The notes beneath the pieces are model-generated. The model was not told the origin of the DNA and did not search any database. It worked only from the letters and a program-made list of their open reading frames with translations. A DNA stretch of 64,000 nt from the NCBI GenBank assembly GCA_947510165.1, contig CANNSB010000005.1, positions 1 to 64,000 on the forward strand. Reading direction: 5' to 3'. Made by a program: the position numbers and the translations under genes. The DNA comes from an uncultured Clostridia bacterium. GTDB lineage: Bacteria; Bacillota; Clostridia; Oscillospirales; Ruminococcaceae. Below, in pieces: positions 37,885-45,974 of this stretch (its first letter is position 1; every line of letters starts with the position of its first letter).

Positions 37885-38421
37885 TTACATATAATCTTTA
37901 AATAGACCCTCATAAATTTCATTTTTGTCCGATATATTATTAAAGTCCAAAGGTTGAACATCGTGATAATTTTTATTAAAAGATATTATTTTTGATTTGT
38001 CTAAAATATATGCTACAAACTCTGTACAAAGAAAATGGTTTATTTTATATGAATTTCGCTTTTTATTAATTATACCTAGAAGAATAGATTTTATATTATA
38101 TTTATATATATGAGGATTATATATAAATTTATTTAATATATCTTTGAGTTTTTTATATTGTTCAGCGGTTACAGATAATTCTAAGACTTTAATTTTGGAG
38201 TTAGGAAATCGTGCAAAAAAGCCTTGTGAAATTGATTCTATAACAAAGCCTCCAATAAAAGGGTTTGTTGGATTTTTTCGTCCAAAGCTATACATATATT
38301 TTAATTGTTTATCTAAAGATATAGACACATGATTATAATTAAATTTTGTATATTTTCTTATAATTTTTGCTAGCACAGTCTGTGTTTCGCTTAAGACAAT
38401 ATATATTTTATTTTCTAGCAT
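37885..38421 (-). CDS. Permuted NlpC/P60-like (papain-fold) protein
   Basis: A 178-residue protein with the pattern of permuted papain-like amidases: Tyr-Asn-His-Val-Ser-Ile-Ser near residue 30 (candidate catalytic His) and Phe-Leu-Cys-Thr-Glu-Phe-Val near 134 (candidate catalytic Cys). Tyr-Ser-Phe-Gly-Arg-Lys and Gly-Gly-Phe-Val are shared, as I recall, with uncharacterised Firmicute proteins. No signal peptide is evident, so it is probably cytosolic. Substrate unknown. Confidence 0.65.
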   Translation of the reverse strand: MLENKIYIVLSETQTVLAKIIRKYTKFNYNHVSISLDKQLKYMYSFGRKNPTNPFIGGFVIESISQGFFARFPNSKIKVLELSVTAEQYKKLKDILNKFIYNPHIYKYNIKSILLGIINKKRNSYKINHFLCTEFVAYILDKSKIISFNKNYHDVQPLDFNNISDKNEIYEGLFKDYM

Positions 38422-38502
38422 AGGTTGTCCTCATTTCAGATAAATTATATAAAAATTATAACATATATGGTATAAAAATAAAATAATGAAGGAGAAATAG
38501 TT

Positions 38503-38670
38503 TTGAAAAGTAATAAAAAAACATGTTTTATAATAAAGGAAGGGGAAGATAAAAAAATATATAATAAAGATAATATTATAAGAAAAAAAATAATTAAAGA
38601 GGATATTGATGACTTTATTTTTTCTTTTGATAAATGCAACTACGGAAGAAGTTATATAAGTGAAAGATAA
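38503..38670 (+). CDS. Small hypothetical protein, 55 aa
   Basis: A 55-codon frame from TTG 38503, with GGAG 8 nt upstream and a strong terminator overlapping its stop. The product is charged (Lys/Asp/Glu-rich) with two Cys and no membrane segment. It stands alone between two minus-strand genes. I do not recognise it. The good ribosome binding site and terminator are the main evidence for it. Confidence 0.55.
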   Translation: MKSNKKTCFIIKEGEDKKIYNKDNIIRKKIIKEDIDDFIFSFDKCNYGRSYISER

Positions 38671-38704
38671 AAGTTTTAAGCTTTAAAAGCTTAAAACTTT
38701 TTTA
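38669..38704. terminator. Bidirectional terminator, small gene / M14 peptidase
   Basis: Perfect 13-bp arms 38669-38681/38689-38701 with a 7-nt loop and T/A shoulders, shared by the converging 55-codon gene and the M14 peptidase gene, whose stop is at 38702. Confidence 0.85.
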
Positions 38705-39622
38705 TATAAATATAGATAATATTAAAGAATATGCGAGCTTTCTATATATTTCATCTAGTTGAGTTATAGGAAGGGGGTTTTCACCTCTACCTATTTCTAA
38801 AGTTAAAGCTGGTTTTTTCAATTTTTCTAGAAACCAATCTTTAAGACCACCATGACTTGCTAAACCAAAGTTTTCTATTAGCTTATATCCAGAATTTTTT
38901 GATATAATATCTGCAATAAATTTTCCTTTAAAATTTATAGTATTTCCATATTTATAAAAAATTTCTTCTCCTTGAGAGTGAAAAGCAATTAATTTATTTA
39001 TTTTATTTTGATTATATAAAATAAAATCTACAATTGCTTTTGACTCTCTTTCACTATGTGGAAAATCACCTCCATATTGTGTTACAGCAGGTTTTGTAAT
39101 CCCTGCTTTTTCTTCTATCTTCTTTAAAATAGAAAAACCAGCATCAAAATTATGGTTTAAATCTACTCCTCTTGCATTGGATTGCCATTTTTTATTTGAA
39201 TAAGATAATATATTTGATATATTATCTGAAAATATTTTGCCAGCGGATGGACCTTTTATAGCTATTTCTACTCCATCAGGGTTAAGCATCGGAATAATAA
39301 TAATCCCTTTTGTTTTAAATTCTTTTCTAATATCTAGGTTATATAATTTTAAATTATAAGAGATAGCTAAAGAGATTTTATTTATTAATTTTATTAATAA
39401 AAGTGTGGTTAGCCATTCTTGAGAATGAACAGCGCCAACAAATATGGTTGCATCATTTATATTTCCTATAGAAATACAAAATATATCTTTATTTAGCCAA
39501 CTTTTTCCTATAGAATATAATTCTATAAAGTTATATTTTTTACTTAAGTTTAAAAGAATTTTTTTTAAAGCTAGATAACTTGGAGGGTTTTCTAAAAAAT
39601 GTTTTATATTCAAAATGTACAC
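38702..39622 (-). CDS. M14-family zinc carboxypeptidase / D-glutamyl endopeptidase-like
   Basis: A 306-residue metallopeptidase. The zinc ligands are in Val-His-Ser-Gln-Glu-Trp (near 66) and Phe-His-Ser-Gln-Gly-Glu (near 217); the catalytic Glu is in Thr-Leu-Glu-Ile-Gly-Arg-Gly (near 275). Asn-Pro-Asp-Gly-Val and Arg-Gly-Val-Asp-Leu-Asn-His-Asn are also typical of M14. Relatives such as YqgT/MpaA cleave gamma-D-Glu-diamino-acid bonds of peptidoglycan. It lacks a signal peptide and LysM repeats, so it may act on recycled muropeptides in the cytosol. Confidence 0.82.
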   Translation of the reverse strand: MYILNIKHFLENPPSYLALKKILLNLSKKYNFIELYSIGKSWLNKDIFCISIGNINDATIFVGAVHSQEWLTTLLLIKLINKISLAISYNLKLYNLDIRKEFKTKGIIIIPMLNPDGVEIAIKGPSAGKIFSDNISNILSYSNKKWQSNARGVDLNHNFDAGFSILKKIEEKAGITKPAVTQYGGDFPHSERESKAIVDFILYNQNKINKLIAFHSQGEEIFYKYGNTINFKGKFIADIISKNSGYKLIENFGLASHGGLKDWFLEKLKKPALTLEIGRGENPLPITQLDEIYRKLAYSLILSIFI

Positions 39623-39727
39623 CTCAATAATTTTTATAAAGACTATTTTAATATATATTGATATTGGTTATATAATATGTGATAATATAGTTAAGAATAT
39701 TATATTTAATTCAAGGGGTGTTTATAG

Positions 39728-40273
39728 GTGGATTTAAAAGAAAAACGCATTGAAGAAAAAAATATTTATAAAGGTTATTTTTTAAATTTAAATGTTGATA
39801 CTGTACAACTTCCAAACGGAAAGATATCAACAAGAGAATATTTCAGACATACAGGAGCAGTTTGCATCCTTCCAATAGCATCAAATGGAGATATTATTAT
39901 GGTTAATCAGTATAGATATGCTATGGGTTGTTGTGTTTTAGAGCTTCCTGCAGGAAAACTAGAAAAAGATGAAGATAGATTAGATGCCAGTAGTAGAGAG
40001 CTATTAGAAGAAACGGGATATGCGGCTGGCTGTTTAGAATATATAGGAGAATATTATCCAGCTCCAGCTTATGTAGATGAAATTATATATCTATATAAGG
40101 CTACAGATTTGTCATATAAAGGACAAAATCTTGATGATGATGAATTTCTAAATGTTGAAAAATATTCTTTAAAAGATATAAAAAAACTATTATTTAATGG
40201 ATCTATAAAAGATGGAAAAACACAAGCTTGTTTATATAGGTATCTATTAGAAAATAAAGATAAAGGGGAATAA
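39728..40273 (+). CDS. nudF: Nudix hydrolase, ADP-ribose pyrophosphatase type
   Basis: A 181-residue Nudix enzyme. The Nudix box (Gly-x5-Glu-x7-Arg-Glu-x2-Glu-Glu-x-Gly) is complete at about residues 77-99, and Tyr-Tyr-Pro-Ala-Pro-Ala-Tyr downstream fits the ADP-ribose pyrophosphatase subgroup. It probably hydrolyses ADP-ribose. The start is GTG with an AAGGGGTG site 8 nt upstream. It is followed 2 nt later by zapA. Confidence 0.88.
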   Translation: MDLKEKRIEEKNIYKGYFLNLNVDTVQLPNGKISTREYFRHTGAVCILPIASNGDIIMVNQYRYAMGCCVLELPAGKLEKDEDRLDASSRELLEETGYAAGCLEYIGEYYPAPAYVDEIIYLYKATDLSYKGQNLDDDEFLNVEKYSLKDIKKLLFNGSIKDGKTQACLYRYLLENKDKGE

Positions 40274-40275
40274 AA

Positions 40276-40542
40276 ATGTCTTTACAAAAAGTTGATGTAA
40301 CTATATGTGGAAAATCTTATACTTTACAAACAAAAGAAAAGCCGTCGTATTATATAGATTTAGCTGAGATGATAGATAAAAAAATTAGTGAACTTATGGA
40401 ACAAAATAAAAGTTTATCTATGGCATCTGCATCTGTGTTGGTTTCTCTTAGCCTTTTAGAAGAAAATATGAAGATATCAAGGGATGTGGATATAATTTTA
40501 TCGGATTATAATTATTTAAAAGAGAAGATGAATAGTCAATAA
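40276..40542 (+). CDS. zapA: Cell division protein ZapA
   Basis: An 88-residue ZapA-like protein: an N-terminal beta strand with Val-Thr-Ile-Cys-Gly-Lys-Ser-Tyr, then a long helix ending in a coiled coil. ZapA bundles FtsZ filaments. It lies in a nudix-zapA-dut run. Confidence 0.88.
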   Translation: MSLQKVDVTICGKSYTLQTKEKPSYYIDLAEMIDKKISELMEQNKSLSMASASVLVSLSLLEENMKISRDVDIILSDYNYLKEKMNSQ

Positions 40543-40563
40543 AATTGGAAAATAGGGGTTATT

Positions 40564-41004
40564 ATGAAAAAAATGAATATAAAGTTATTATCAAACTCTT
40601 CAACTGCTCCAACAAGAGCAACAGAAGGAAGTGCAGGATATGATTTATATGCTGATATTAAAAATGATATAATAATTGAAGTTGGAGATAAAGAAATAAT
40701 ATCAACAGGAGTTGCTATTGATATTGGCGATAGAGGTTATGTCTGTTTGATCTATCCTAGAAGTGGGATGGCGATAAATAAAGGGATTTCTTTGTCTAAC
40801 AGTGTTGGAGTTATTGACAGTGATTATAGGGGAGAGATTAAGGTTTGTTTAAAAAATGATGGAAAAGAAAATTTTTTTATAAAACATGGGGATAGAATAG
40901 CACAAATGGTTATAACTCCTATTGAAATTCCGGAGTTAAACATAGTTGAAGATTTAGATAAAACTCTTAGAGGAAAAGGTGGATTTGGCTCTACAGGATT
41001 ATAA
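40564..41004 (+). CDS. dut: dUTP diphosphatase
   Basis: A 146-residue trimeric dUTPase removing dUTP and making dUMP. All five motifs are visible: Gly-Tyr-Asp-Leu-Tyr-Ala, Pro-Arg-Ser-Gly-Met-Ala, Gly-Val-Ile-Asp-Ser-Asp-Tyr-Arg-Gly, Arg-Ile-Ala-Gln-Met, and the C-terminal Arg-Gly-x-Gly-Gly-Phe-Gly-Ser-Thr-Gly. Confidence 0.97.
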   Translation: MKKMNIKLLSNSSTAPTRATEGSAGYDLYADIKNDIIIEVGDKEIISTGVAIDIGDRGYVCLIYPRSGMAINKGISLSNSVGVIDSDYRGEIKVCLKNDGKENFFIKHGDRIAQMVITPIEIPELNIVEDLDKTLRGKGGFGSTGL

Positions 41005-41061
41005 TAATTTTGGTTTTGACCAAATATTTAAATAATGTTAAAATATATAGCAGGTGGTTTT

Positions 41062-41802
41062 ATGGCAAAGATTATAATGATTTGTTCGGGAAAAAGTGGA
41101 ACAGGAAAAACAACTTGTGCTTTAGGTATAGGTGAATTTTTTTCTAATATTAAAAAAAAAGTTTTAATTATAGAATTTTCATTATCTAATATGAGTTTAG
41201 ATATATGTTTAGCTTCACAAAACAAAGTTGTTTTTAATATAGCAGATATATTTTTAAATAATTGTGATATACATCAAGGAATAATCACATCTGAAGATGA
41301 TGAAAATATTAGTTTTATATCTGGTGCAAATAATATTTATTCGGAGATAGATTATATAAAATATAAAAAGTTTTTAAACTCTTTAAAAACTTTAGATTAT
41401 TTTGATTATATTATTATTGATTTTTGTATGGAAGATATAGAAATTCTTGGGTATATCTTGGATATATCTGATTTAAATTTATTTATAACTAGTTGTGATA
41501 GTGTGTCTATTCGTGAAAATAGTAGGCTTGTTTCTCGTTTAAAAGAGATGAAAAATATAAACGGAAGACTTATTATAAATAAAGTTGAATCAGAAATTTT
41601 AAAACTAGAAAAGATACCCGATCTTGATTTTATAATAGACAATATTTGTTTACAGTTAATAGGAGTTATATCTTATCGAAAAAAATTTGCTAAAACTGCT
41701 ATAAATAAGCAAATTTTAGATAAAGATAGATTAGCTTTAAAGATATTTGATAATATAGGAAGAAGAATATTAGGAGATGAAATACCTTTAAAAATAATAT
41801 AA
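41062..41802 (+). CDS. MinD/ParA-like P-loop ATPase with altered switch region
   Basis: A 246-residue MinD/ParA-superfamily protein. The deviant Walker A is intact (Lys-Ser-Gly-Thr-Gly-Lys-Thr-Thr, residues 10-17). The switch I segment that is normally Asp-x-Asp reads Ile-Glu-Phe-Ser-Leu-Ser-Asn, and Walker B reads Ile-Ile-Asp-Phe-Cys instead of Ile-Asp-x-Pro. ATG 41062 has AGGTGG upstream; an ATG at 41035 does not. It is followed 12 nt later by an mgsA-like gene, an adjacency that recalls clostridial min clusters, but minC, minE and rodA are missing. Confidence 0.75.
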   Translation: MAKIIMICSGKSGTGKTTCALGIGEFFSNIKKKVLIIEFSLSNMSLDICLASQNKVVFNIADIFLNNCDIHQGIITSEDDENISFISGANNIYSEIDYIKYKKFLNSLKTLDYFDYIIIDFCMEDIEILGYILDISDLNLFITSCDSVSIRENSRLVSRLKEMKNINGRLIINKVESEILKLEKIPDLDFIIDNICLQLIGVISYRKKFAKTAINKQILDKDRLALKIFDNIGRRILGDEIPLKII

Positions 41803-41814
41803 AGGTGGTATATA

Positions 41815-42216
41815 GTGAATATAGGAATAATTGCACATGATTCTAAAAAAGAACTTATGGTTCAATTTTGTATTGCATATTGTGGAACTTTAAATAGGCA
41901 TAGTATCTGCACAACTTCTAGTATGGGAAAGCTTATTTCAGAATCCACAGGATTAAAAATAGAAACTGTTCTATCTGATGTTGATAGAGGAGAAGATCAT
42001 ATTGCATCTAGAATAGCTTATAATGAAATAGATTTACTTTTGTTTTTTAGAGATACAATATCTCCTATTATGAATAATGAGAGAGATGCAAACCTATTAA
42101 GGTTATGTGATATACATAATATTCCTGTTGCTACTAATATTGCAACTGGAGAGGTTTTGATTCATGGTTTGGAAAGAGGAGATTTAGATTGGCGAAATAT
42201 TGTTAAATCTTTTTGA
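41815..42216 (+). CDS. mgsA: Methylglyoxal synthase-like protein, active site altered
   Basis: A 133-residue protein aligning with methylglyoxal synthase along its length: Ile-Ala-His-Asp near residue 6, Phe-Phe-Arg-Asp near 80, Leu-Leu-Arg-Leu-Cys-Asp and Pro-Val-Ala-Thr-Asn-Ile-Ala-Thr. MgsA turns dihydroxyacetone phosphate into methylglyoxal. Here the phosphate loop Gly-Thr-Thr-Gly is Thr-Ser-Ser-Met-Gly, the catalytic Gly-Gly-Asp-Gln-Gln segment is Arg-Gly-Glu-Asp-His, and the usual Pro-His-Glu-Pro-Asp is Asn-Asn-Glu-Arg-Asp. The activity is therefore doubtful. It starts with GTG after AAGGTGG. Confidence 0.72.
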   Translation: MNIGIIAHDSKKELMVQFCIAYCGTLNRHSICTTSSMGKLISESTGLKIETVLSDVDRGEDHIASRIAYNEIDLLLFFRDTISPIMNNERDANLLRLCDIHNIPVATNIATGEVLIHGLERGDLDWRNIVKSF

Positions 42217-42228
42217 TAAAATCATATA

Positions 42229-42280
42229 TATTTATATAAACCTTCTTCTCTAATTTAATAGAAGGAGGTTTATATAAATA
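42229..42280. repeat. 20-bp imperfect inverted repeat upstream of hisS
   Basis: Arms 42229-42248 and 42261-42280 pair with one G-T mismatch and a 12-nt loop. The right arm contains GAAGGAGG, a perfect Shine-Dalgarno-like word with no start codon at a useful distance. No T run follows. It may end the mgsA transcript or act in the hisS leader. Confidence 0.65.
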
Positions 42281-42315
42281 AAAAGAGATATTATATAATA
42301 GAAGGAAAATTATAA

Positions 42316-43575
42316 ATGAGTTTAATAAGTAAAATATTACGAGGAACTAAAGACATTCTTCCAGAAAAAACAGAAGAGTGGAGACGAGTTAAAGATAGTA
42401 TATACAAGGTATTTTTAGATGGAGGATATCAGGAGATAATAACGCCAACTATAGAGTCTACAGCCTTGTTTAAGAGGGATAAAGATGATACTAGTGATGT
42501 TATTCAAAAAGAAATGTATAGCTTTTTAGACAAAGGAAATAGAGATATAAGTCTTAAACCAGAGGGGACGGCAAGTGTTGTTAGAAGTGTTGTAGAAACA
42601 GGTTTAATAAATAATAGTCTGCCTTTAAAGCTGTTTTATTTCACCCAATGTTTTAGATATGAAAAGCCGCAGCAAGGAAGATATAGAGAATTTTATCAAT
42701 TTGGAGCGGAATTATTTGGATCAGAATCATTTTTGGCGGAACTAGATATTATATATTATATAGATAAGTTTTTTAAAAAATTGGAATTAGAAAATATCCA
42801 TCTTGAGATAAACTCTATAGGATGTGATGAATGCAGACCAATTTATATAGATATTCTTAAAGAATATCTATATAAACAGGACAAATTTTGTGAAACTTGT
42901 AAAAATAGGGGTGAAACAAATCCTCTGAGAAGTTTTGATTGTAAAAATCCTTTATGTAAAGAATTGTTAGAAAAAGCTCCATTAATTAATAGCCATATAT
43001 GCTCTGTCTGTAAGGGTCATGATCATGATTTAAAACAGGCTTTAGATCAGTTAAATATTAGCTATACATCTAATCCAAAAATTGTTAGAGGGCTAGACTA
43101 TTATAATAAAACAGTATTTGAATTTACTTCTAAAGAGATAGGCTCACAAGGGGCTATTTGTGGAGGAGGTAGATATGACAAACTTGTTTCTGAAATTGGA
43201 GGAAAACAAACCCCCGCTGTTGGTTTTGGAATAGGTTTTGAAAGACTTATTATGATTATCGAACATCAAAATAAACATTCTAAATTATCTGAAAAAGTGG
43301 ATATATATATTGCTAATATAGAAAAGTCCACATTAGAAACAACAATAAAAATATTTAAAAAATTAGATAATGATGGTTTTAAAGTTTTGTTTGATATTAT
43401 GGGAAGAAGTCTTAAATCTCAATTTAAATATGCTGATAAAATTTCAGCAAAAAAAGTTTTAATAATAGGAAAACAAGAGATGGAAGAAGGAATATTTTTA
43501 TTAAAAAATATGGAAACATCTAGTCAACAAGTATTTAACATAAATGATTTTTTAGAAGGCAAAACTATAATATAA
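42316..43575 (+). CDS. hisS: Histidyl-tRNA synthetase
   Basis: A 419-residue class II synthetase. It begins with the typical Arg-Gly-Thr-Lys-Asp-Ile-Leu-Pro, has motif 2 Phe-Arg-Tyr-Glu-Lys-Pro-Gln, HisA boxes with Arg-Gly-Leu-Asp-Tyr-Tyr (near 257) and Gly-Gly-Gly-Arg-Tyr-Asp, and a C-terminal anticodon-binding domain. In most Firmicutes aspS follows directly; here two other genes intervene. Confidence 0.97.
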   Translation: MSLISKILRGTKDILPEKTEEWRRVKDSIYKVFLDGGYQEIITPTIESTALFKRDKDDTSDVIQKEMYSFLDKGNRDISLKPEGTASVVRSVVETGLINNSLPLKLFYFTQCFRYEKPQQGRYREFYQFGAELFGSESFLAELDIIYYIDKFFKKLELENIHLEINSIGCDECRPIYIDILKEYLYKQDKFCETCKNRGETNPLRSFDCKNPLCKELLEKAPLINSHICSVCKGHDHDLKQALDQLNISYTSNPKIVRGLDYYNKTVFEFTSKEIGSQGAICGGGRYDKLVSEIGGKQTPAVGFGIGFERLIMIIEHQNKHSKLSEKVDIYIANIEKSTLETTIKIFKKLDNDGFKVLFDIMGRSLKSQFKYADKISAKKVLIIGKQEMEEGIFLLKNMETSSQQVFNINDFLEGKTII

Positions 43576-43599
43576 ATTAAAAATATAAGGAGAAATATT

Positions 43600-44832
43600 A
43601 TGAATAGAATTAAACTAAGAAAGTATGCAGAACTTGCTGTTAAAATTGGAGCGAATGTTCAAAAAGGTCAGCTTGTTATGATAAATTGTCCTGTAAATAA
43701 TAGTGAATTTGGAAGGATGATAGCTGAAGAAAGTTTTAAGGTTGGTGCAAAAGATGTGACAATTTTATGGAATGATGAAGATTTTTCAAAAATTCGTCTT
43801 GAAAATGGTTCGGTTGATATATTTGAAGTTGTTCCACAATATAACATTGATACAAGAAAGTATTTTGTAGAGAACAACGCCGCTATAATTAGTGTTTCTT
43901 CTTTAAATCCTGAGATATATCTAGGGGTAGATCCAGAAAAGATAAAAACTTTAACTATAGCAAATAATAAAAGTTTTGAATTTTTTTCTAATGCAATTTC
44001 TAGAAATAAGTTGAGATGGACGATTGTAGCAGCGTCTAATAAAGCGTGGGCAAAAAAAGTTTTTCCAGATATTCCAGAGGATCAAGCAGAAGAAAAGTTA
44101 TGGGAATATATATTTAAAGGGACAAGAGTTTCGGAGGAAAACCCTATACAAAATTGGGAAGACCATAAAAAACATCTAACTAAAAAAGTTTCCTATTTAA
44201 ATAAACTACAATTTAAAAGTTTGAGATATAAGAACAGCTTAGGAACAGATATAAAAGTTGAACTTGTTAAAAATCATGTATGGATTGGTGGAAGTTCTAA
44301 AGATATCGTTGATAATTTGGAATTTAGTCCTAATATACCATCTGAAGAAGTTTTTACTATGCCAAATAAAAATGGGACAGATGGAATTGTCTACTCAGCA
44401 TTACCATTAATATATCAAGGGAATATTATAGATAATTTTTATTTAAAATTTAAAGATGGTATAGTTGTTGATTTTGGGGCAAAAAAAGGATATGAAAGTT
44501 TAAAAGATTTATTAGGTATAGATGAAGGGGCAAAAAGATTAGGAGAGGTTGCTTTAGTTCCTTATGGATCTCCAATTTCTAATATGAATACTTTATTTTA
44601 TAATACATTGTATGATGAAAATGCATCTTGTCATTTTGCAGTTGGTAGAGCATATGGAACAAATATCCAAAATTTTGAAAATATGTCTGAAGATGAAAAA
44701 AATAAAAATGGTGTAAATACATCATTAACACATGTGGATTTTATGGTAGGAACAAAAGATTTAAATATAATAGGAGAACTGGATGATGGAACAGAAATTA
44801 TTGTATTTGAAAATGGCGGGTGGAAGGAATAG
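43600..44832 (+). CDS. M29-family aminopeptidase (AmpS/PepS type)
   Basis: A 410-residue leucyl-type metallo-aminopeptidase of family M29. The C-terminal half contains the conserved acidic and His positions, including Gly-Glu-Val-Ala-Leu-Val-Pro, Cys-His-Phe-Ala-Val-Gly-Arg-Ala-Tyr, and Thr-His-Val-Asp-Phe-Met-Val-Gly near residue 377. It is cytosolic and trims peptides. It lies between hisS (24-nt gap) and a glycosyltransferase (15-nt gap). Confidence 0.92.
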   Translation: MNRIKLRKYAELAVKIGANVQKGQLVMINCPVNNSEFGRMIAEESFKVGAKDVTILWNDEDFSKIRLENGSVDIFEVVPQYNIDTRKYFVENNAAIISVSSLNPEIYLGVDPEKIKTLTIANNKSFEFFSNAISRNKLRWTIVAASNKAWAKKVFPDIPEDQAEEKLWEYIFKGTRVSEENPIQNWEDHKKHLTKKVSYLNKLQFKSLRYKNSLGTDIKVELVKNHVWIGGSSKDIVDNLEFSPNIPSEEVFTMPNKNGTDGIVYSALPLIYQGNIIDNFYLKFKDGIVVDFGAKKGYESLKDLLGIDEGAKRLGEVALVPYGSPISNMNTLFYNTLYDENASCHFAVGRAYGTNIQNFENMSEDEKNKNGVNTSLTHVDFMVGTKDLNIIGELDDGTEIIVFENGGWKE

Positions 44833-44847
44833 AGAGGTTGTTAATTT

Positions 44848-45948
44848 ATGGGGCGTTATAAAATTTGTGTATATGCTATATGTAAAAATGAAAGCAAATT
44901 CATAGATAGATGGGTAGATTCTGTAGAGGAAGCGGATAAGATATTTGTATTTGATACTGGTTCTACAGATGATAGTGTTAAAAAACTTCTTGCTAGAGGT
45001 GTTGTTGTAAAGCAAGAAGTTTTAGACCCTTTTTATTTTGATCAAGCAAGAAATAAAGCATTAGAAATGGTGGATGATGATGCTGATATATGTGTTTGTT
45101 TAGATTTGGATGAACTCTTTGAGAAAGGCTGGAGAGAGTTGGTGGAAAAGAGTTGGACGCCAGAAACAGTTGTGGGGAGATATAAATTCGTTTCGCATTT
45201 TTTTGAAGATGGAAGAGAAAATAGGACTTTTTTAAATGAAAAGATGCATATAAGAAAAGGTTTTGTATGGGAATATCCAATACATGAGTGTTTAGTTTAC
45301 AAAGGGAAGTCAAAAAAAGTTCGTACTATGCTTGAAGGTGTTTTCTTAGGACATTATCCAGATACTACAAAATCAAGAGATTTTTATCTAGATATTATGA
45401 ATGAGAGAGTTAAAGCTGCACCTGATGATGCTAGAACAAAATATAAATTAGCAAAAGAATATTTTGTTAGAAGAGAATGGGAAAAATGTATAGAAGTTTC
45501 TAAAGAATATCTAGAGATGCCAACAAGTACCTATGATAATCAAAGAGGTTCTGCTATGAGGTCTATGTCTTCTTCATATAAAATTTTAGGAGATATCCAG
45601 AGTGCAATATATTGGAGTGGTATTGCATGTTTAGAAACACCCTTGTTGCGAGAGCCTTTTTTAGATTCTGCAAAGCTTTGGTTTTATCAAAAGAAAGATA
45701 TTGAAAAATCAGAATATTATATTGATAAGGCTTTAGATATAAATTTTCGGGGACAGAATTATTTTCTTGCAGAAGGTTCGTCTTGGGGAGATTATATATA
45801 CCAACTTGGAGCAAGTATAAAATATAGGTTAAAAAAATATCAGAGAGCATACGAACTTATATTGATTGCAAAAGATATGAATCCAGATGATGAAAAGATA
45901 AAAACTTCGTATAATCTCATAAAAGATAAAGCTACAAAATATTATTAA
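44848..45948 (+). CDS. GT2-family glycosyltransferase with TPR-like C-terminus
   Basis: A 366-residue protein. The N-terminal ~130 residues are a GT-A fold: Cys-Lys-Asn-Glu near 14, Asp-Thr-Gly-Ser-Thr-Asp-Asp near 34, and Asp-Leu-Asp-Glu near 87 as the DxD-type metal site. The rest (about 185-360) is helical with TPR-like repeats. Relatives are often annotated as SunS-like or poorly defined glycosyltransferases. No membrane segment is seen. It splits the usual hisS-aspS pair. Donor and acceptor are unknown. Confidence 0.8.
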   Translation: MGRYKICVYAICKNESKFIDRWVDSVEEADKIFVFDTGSTDDSVKKLLARGVVVKQEVLDPFYFDQARNKALEMVDDDADICVCLDLDELFEKGWRELVEKSWTPETVVGRYKFVSHFFEDGRENRTFLNEKMHIRKGFVWEYPIHECLVYKGKSKKVRTMLEGVFLGHYPDTTKSRDFYLDIMNERVKAAPDDARTKYKLAKEYFVRREWEKCIEVSKEYLEMPTSTYDNQRGSAMRSMSSSYKILGDIQSAIYWSGIACLETPLLREPFLDSAKLWFYQKKDIEKSEYYIDKALDINFRGQNYFLAEGSSWGDYIYQLGASIKYRLKKYQRAYELILIAKDMNPDDEKIKTSYNLIKDKATKYY

Positions 45949-45974
45949 AAAATGGTTTATAGGAGAAATTAAAT

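Noticed and set aside
42217-42315. T-box riboswitch before hisS or other synthetase genes
   Set aside because: No AGGGTGGNACCGCG-type element was found upstream of metG, argS, serS, hisS or aspS; most leaders are too short.
44993-45313. 106-codon open frame antisense to the GT2 gene
   Set aside because: Shadow of a well-supported coding sequence; composition follows the complementary codons.
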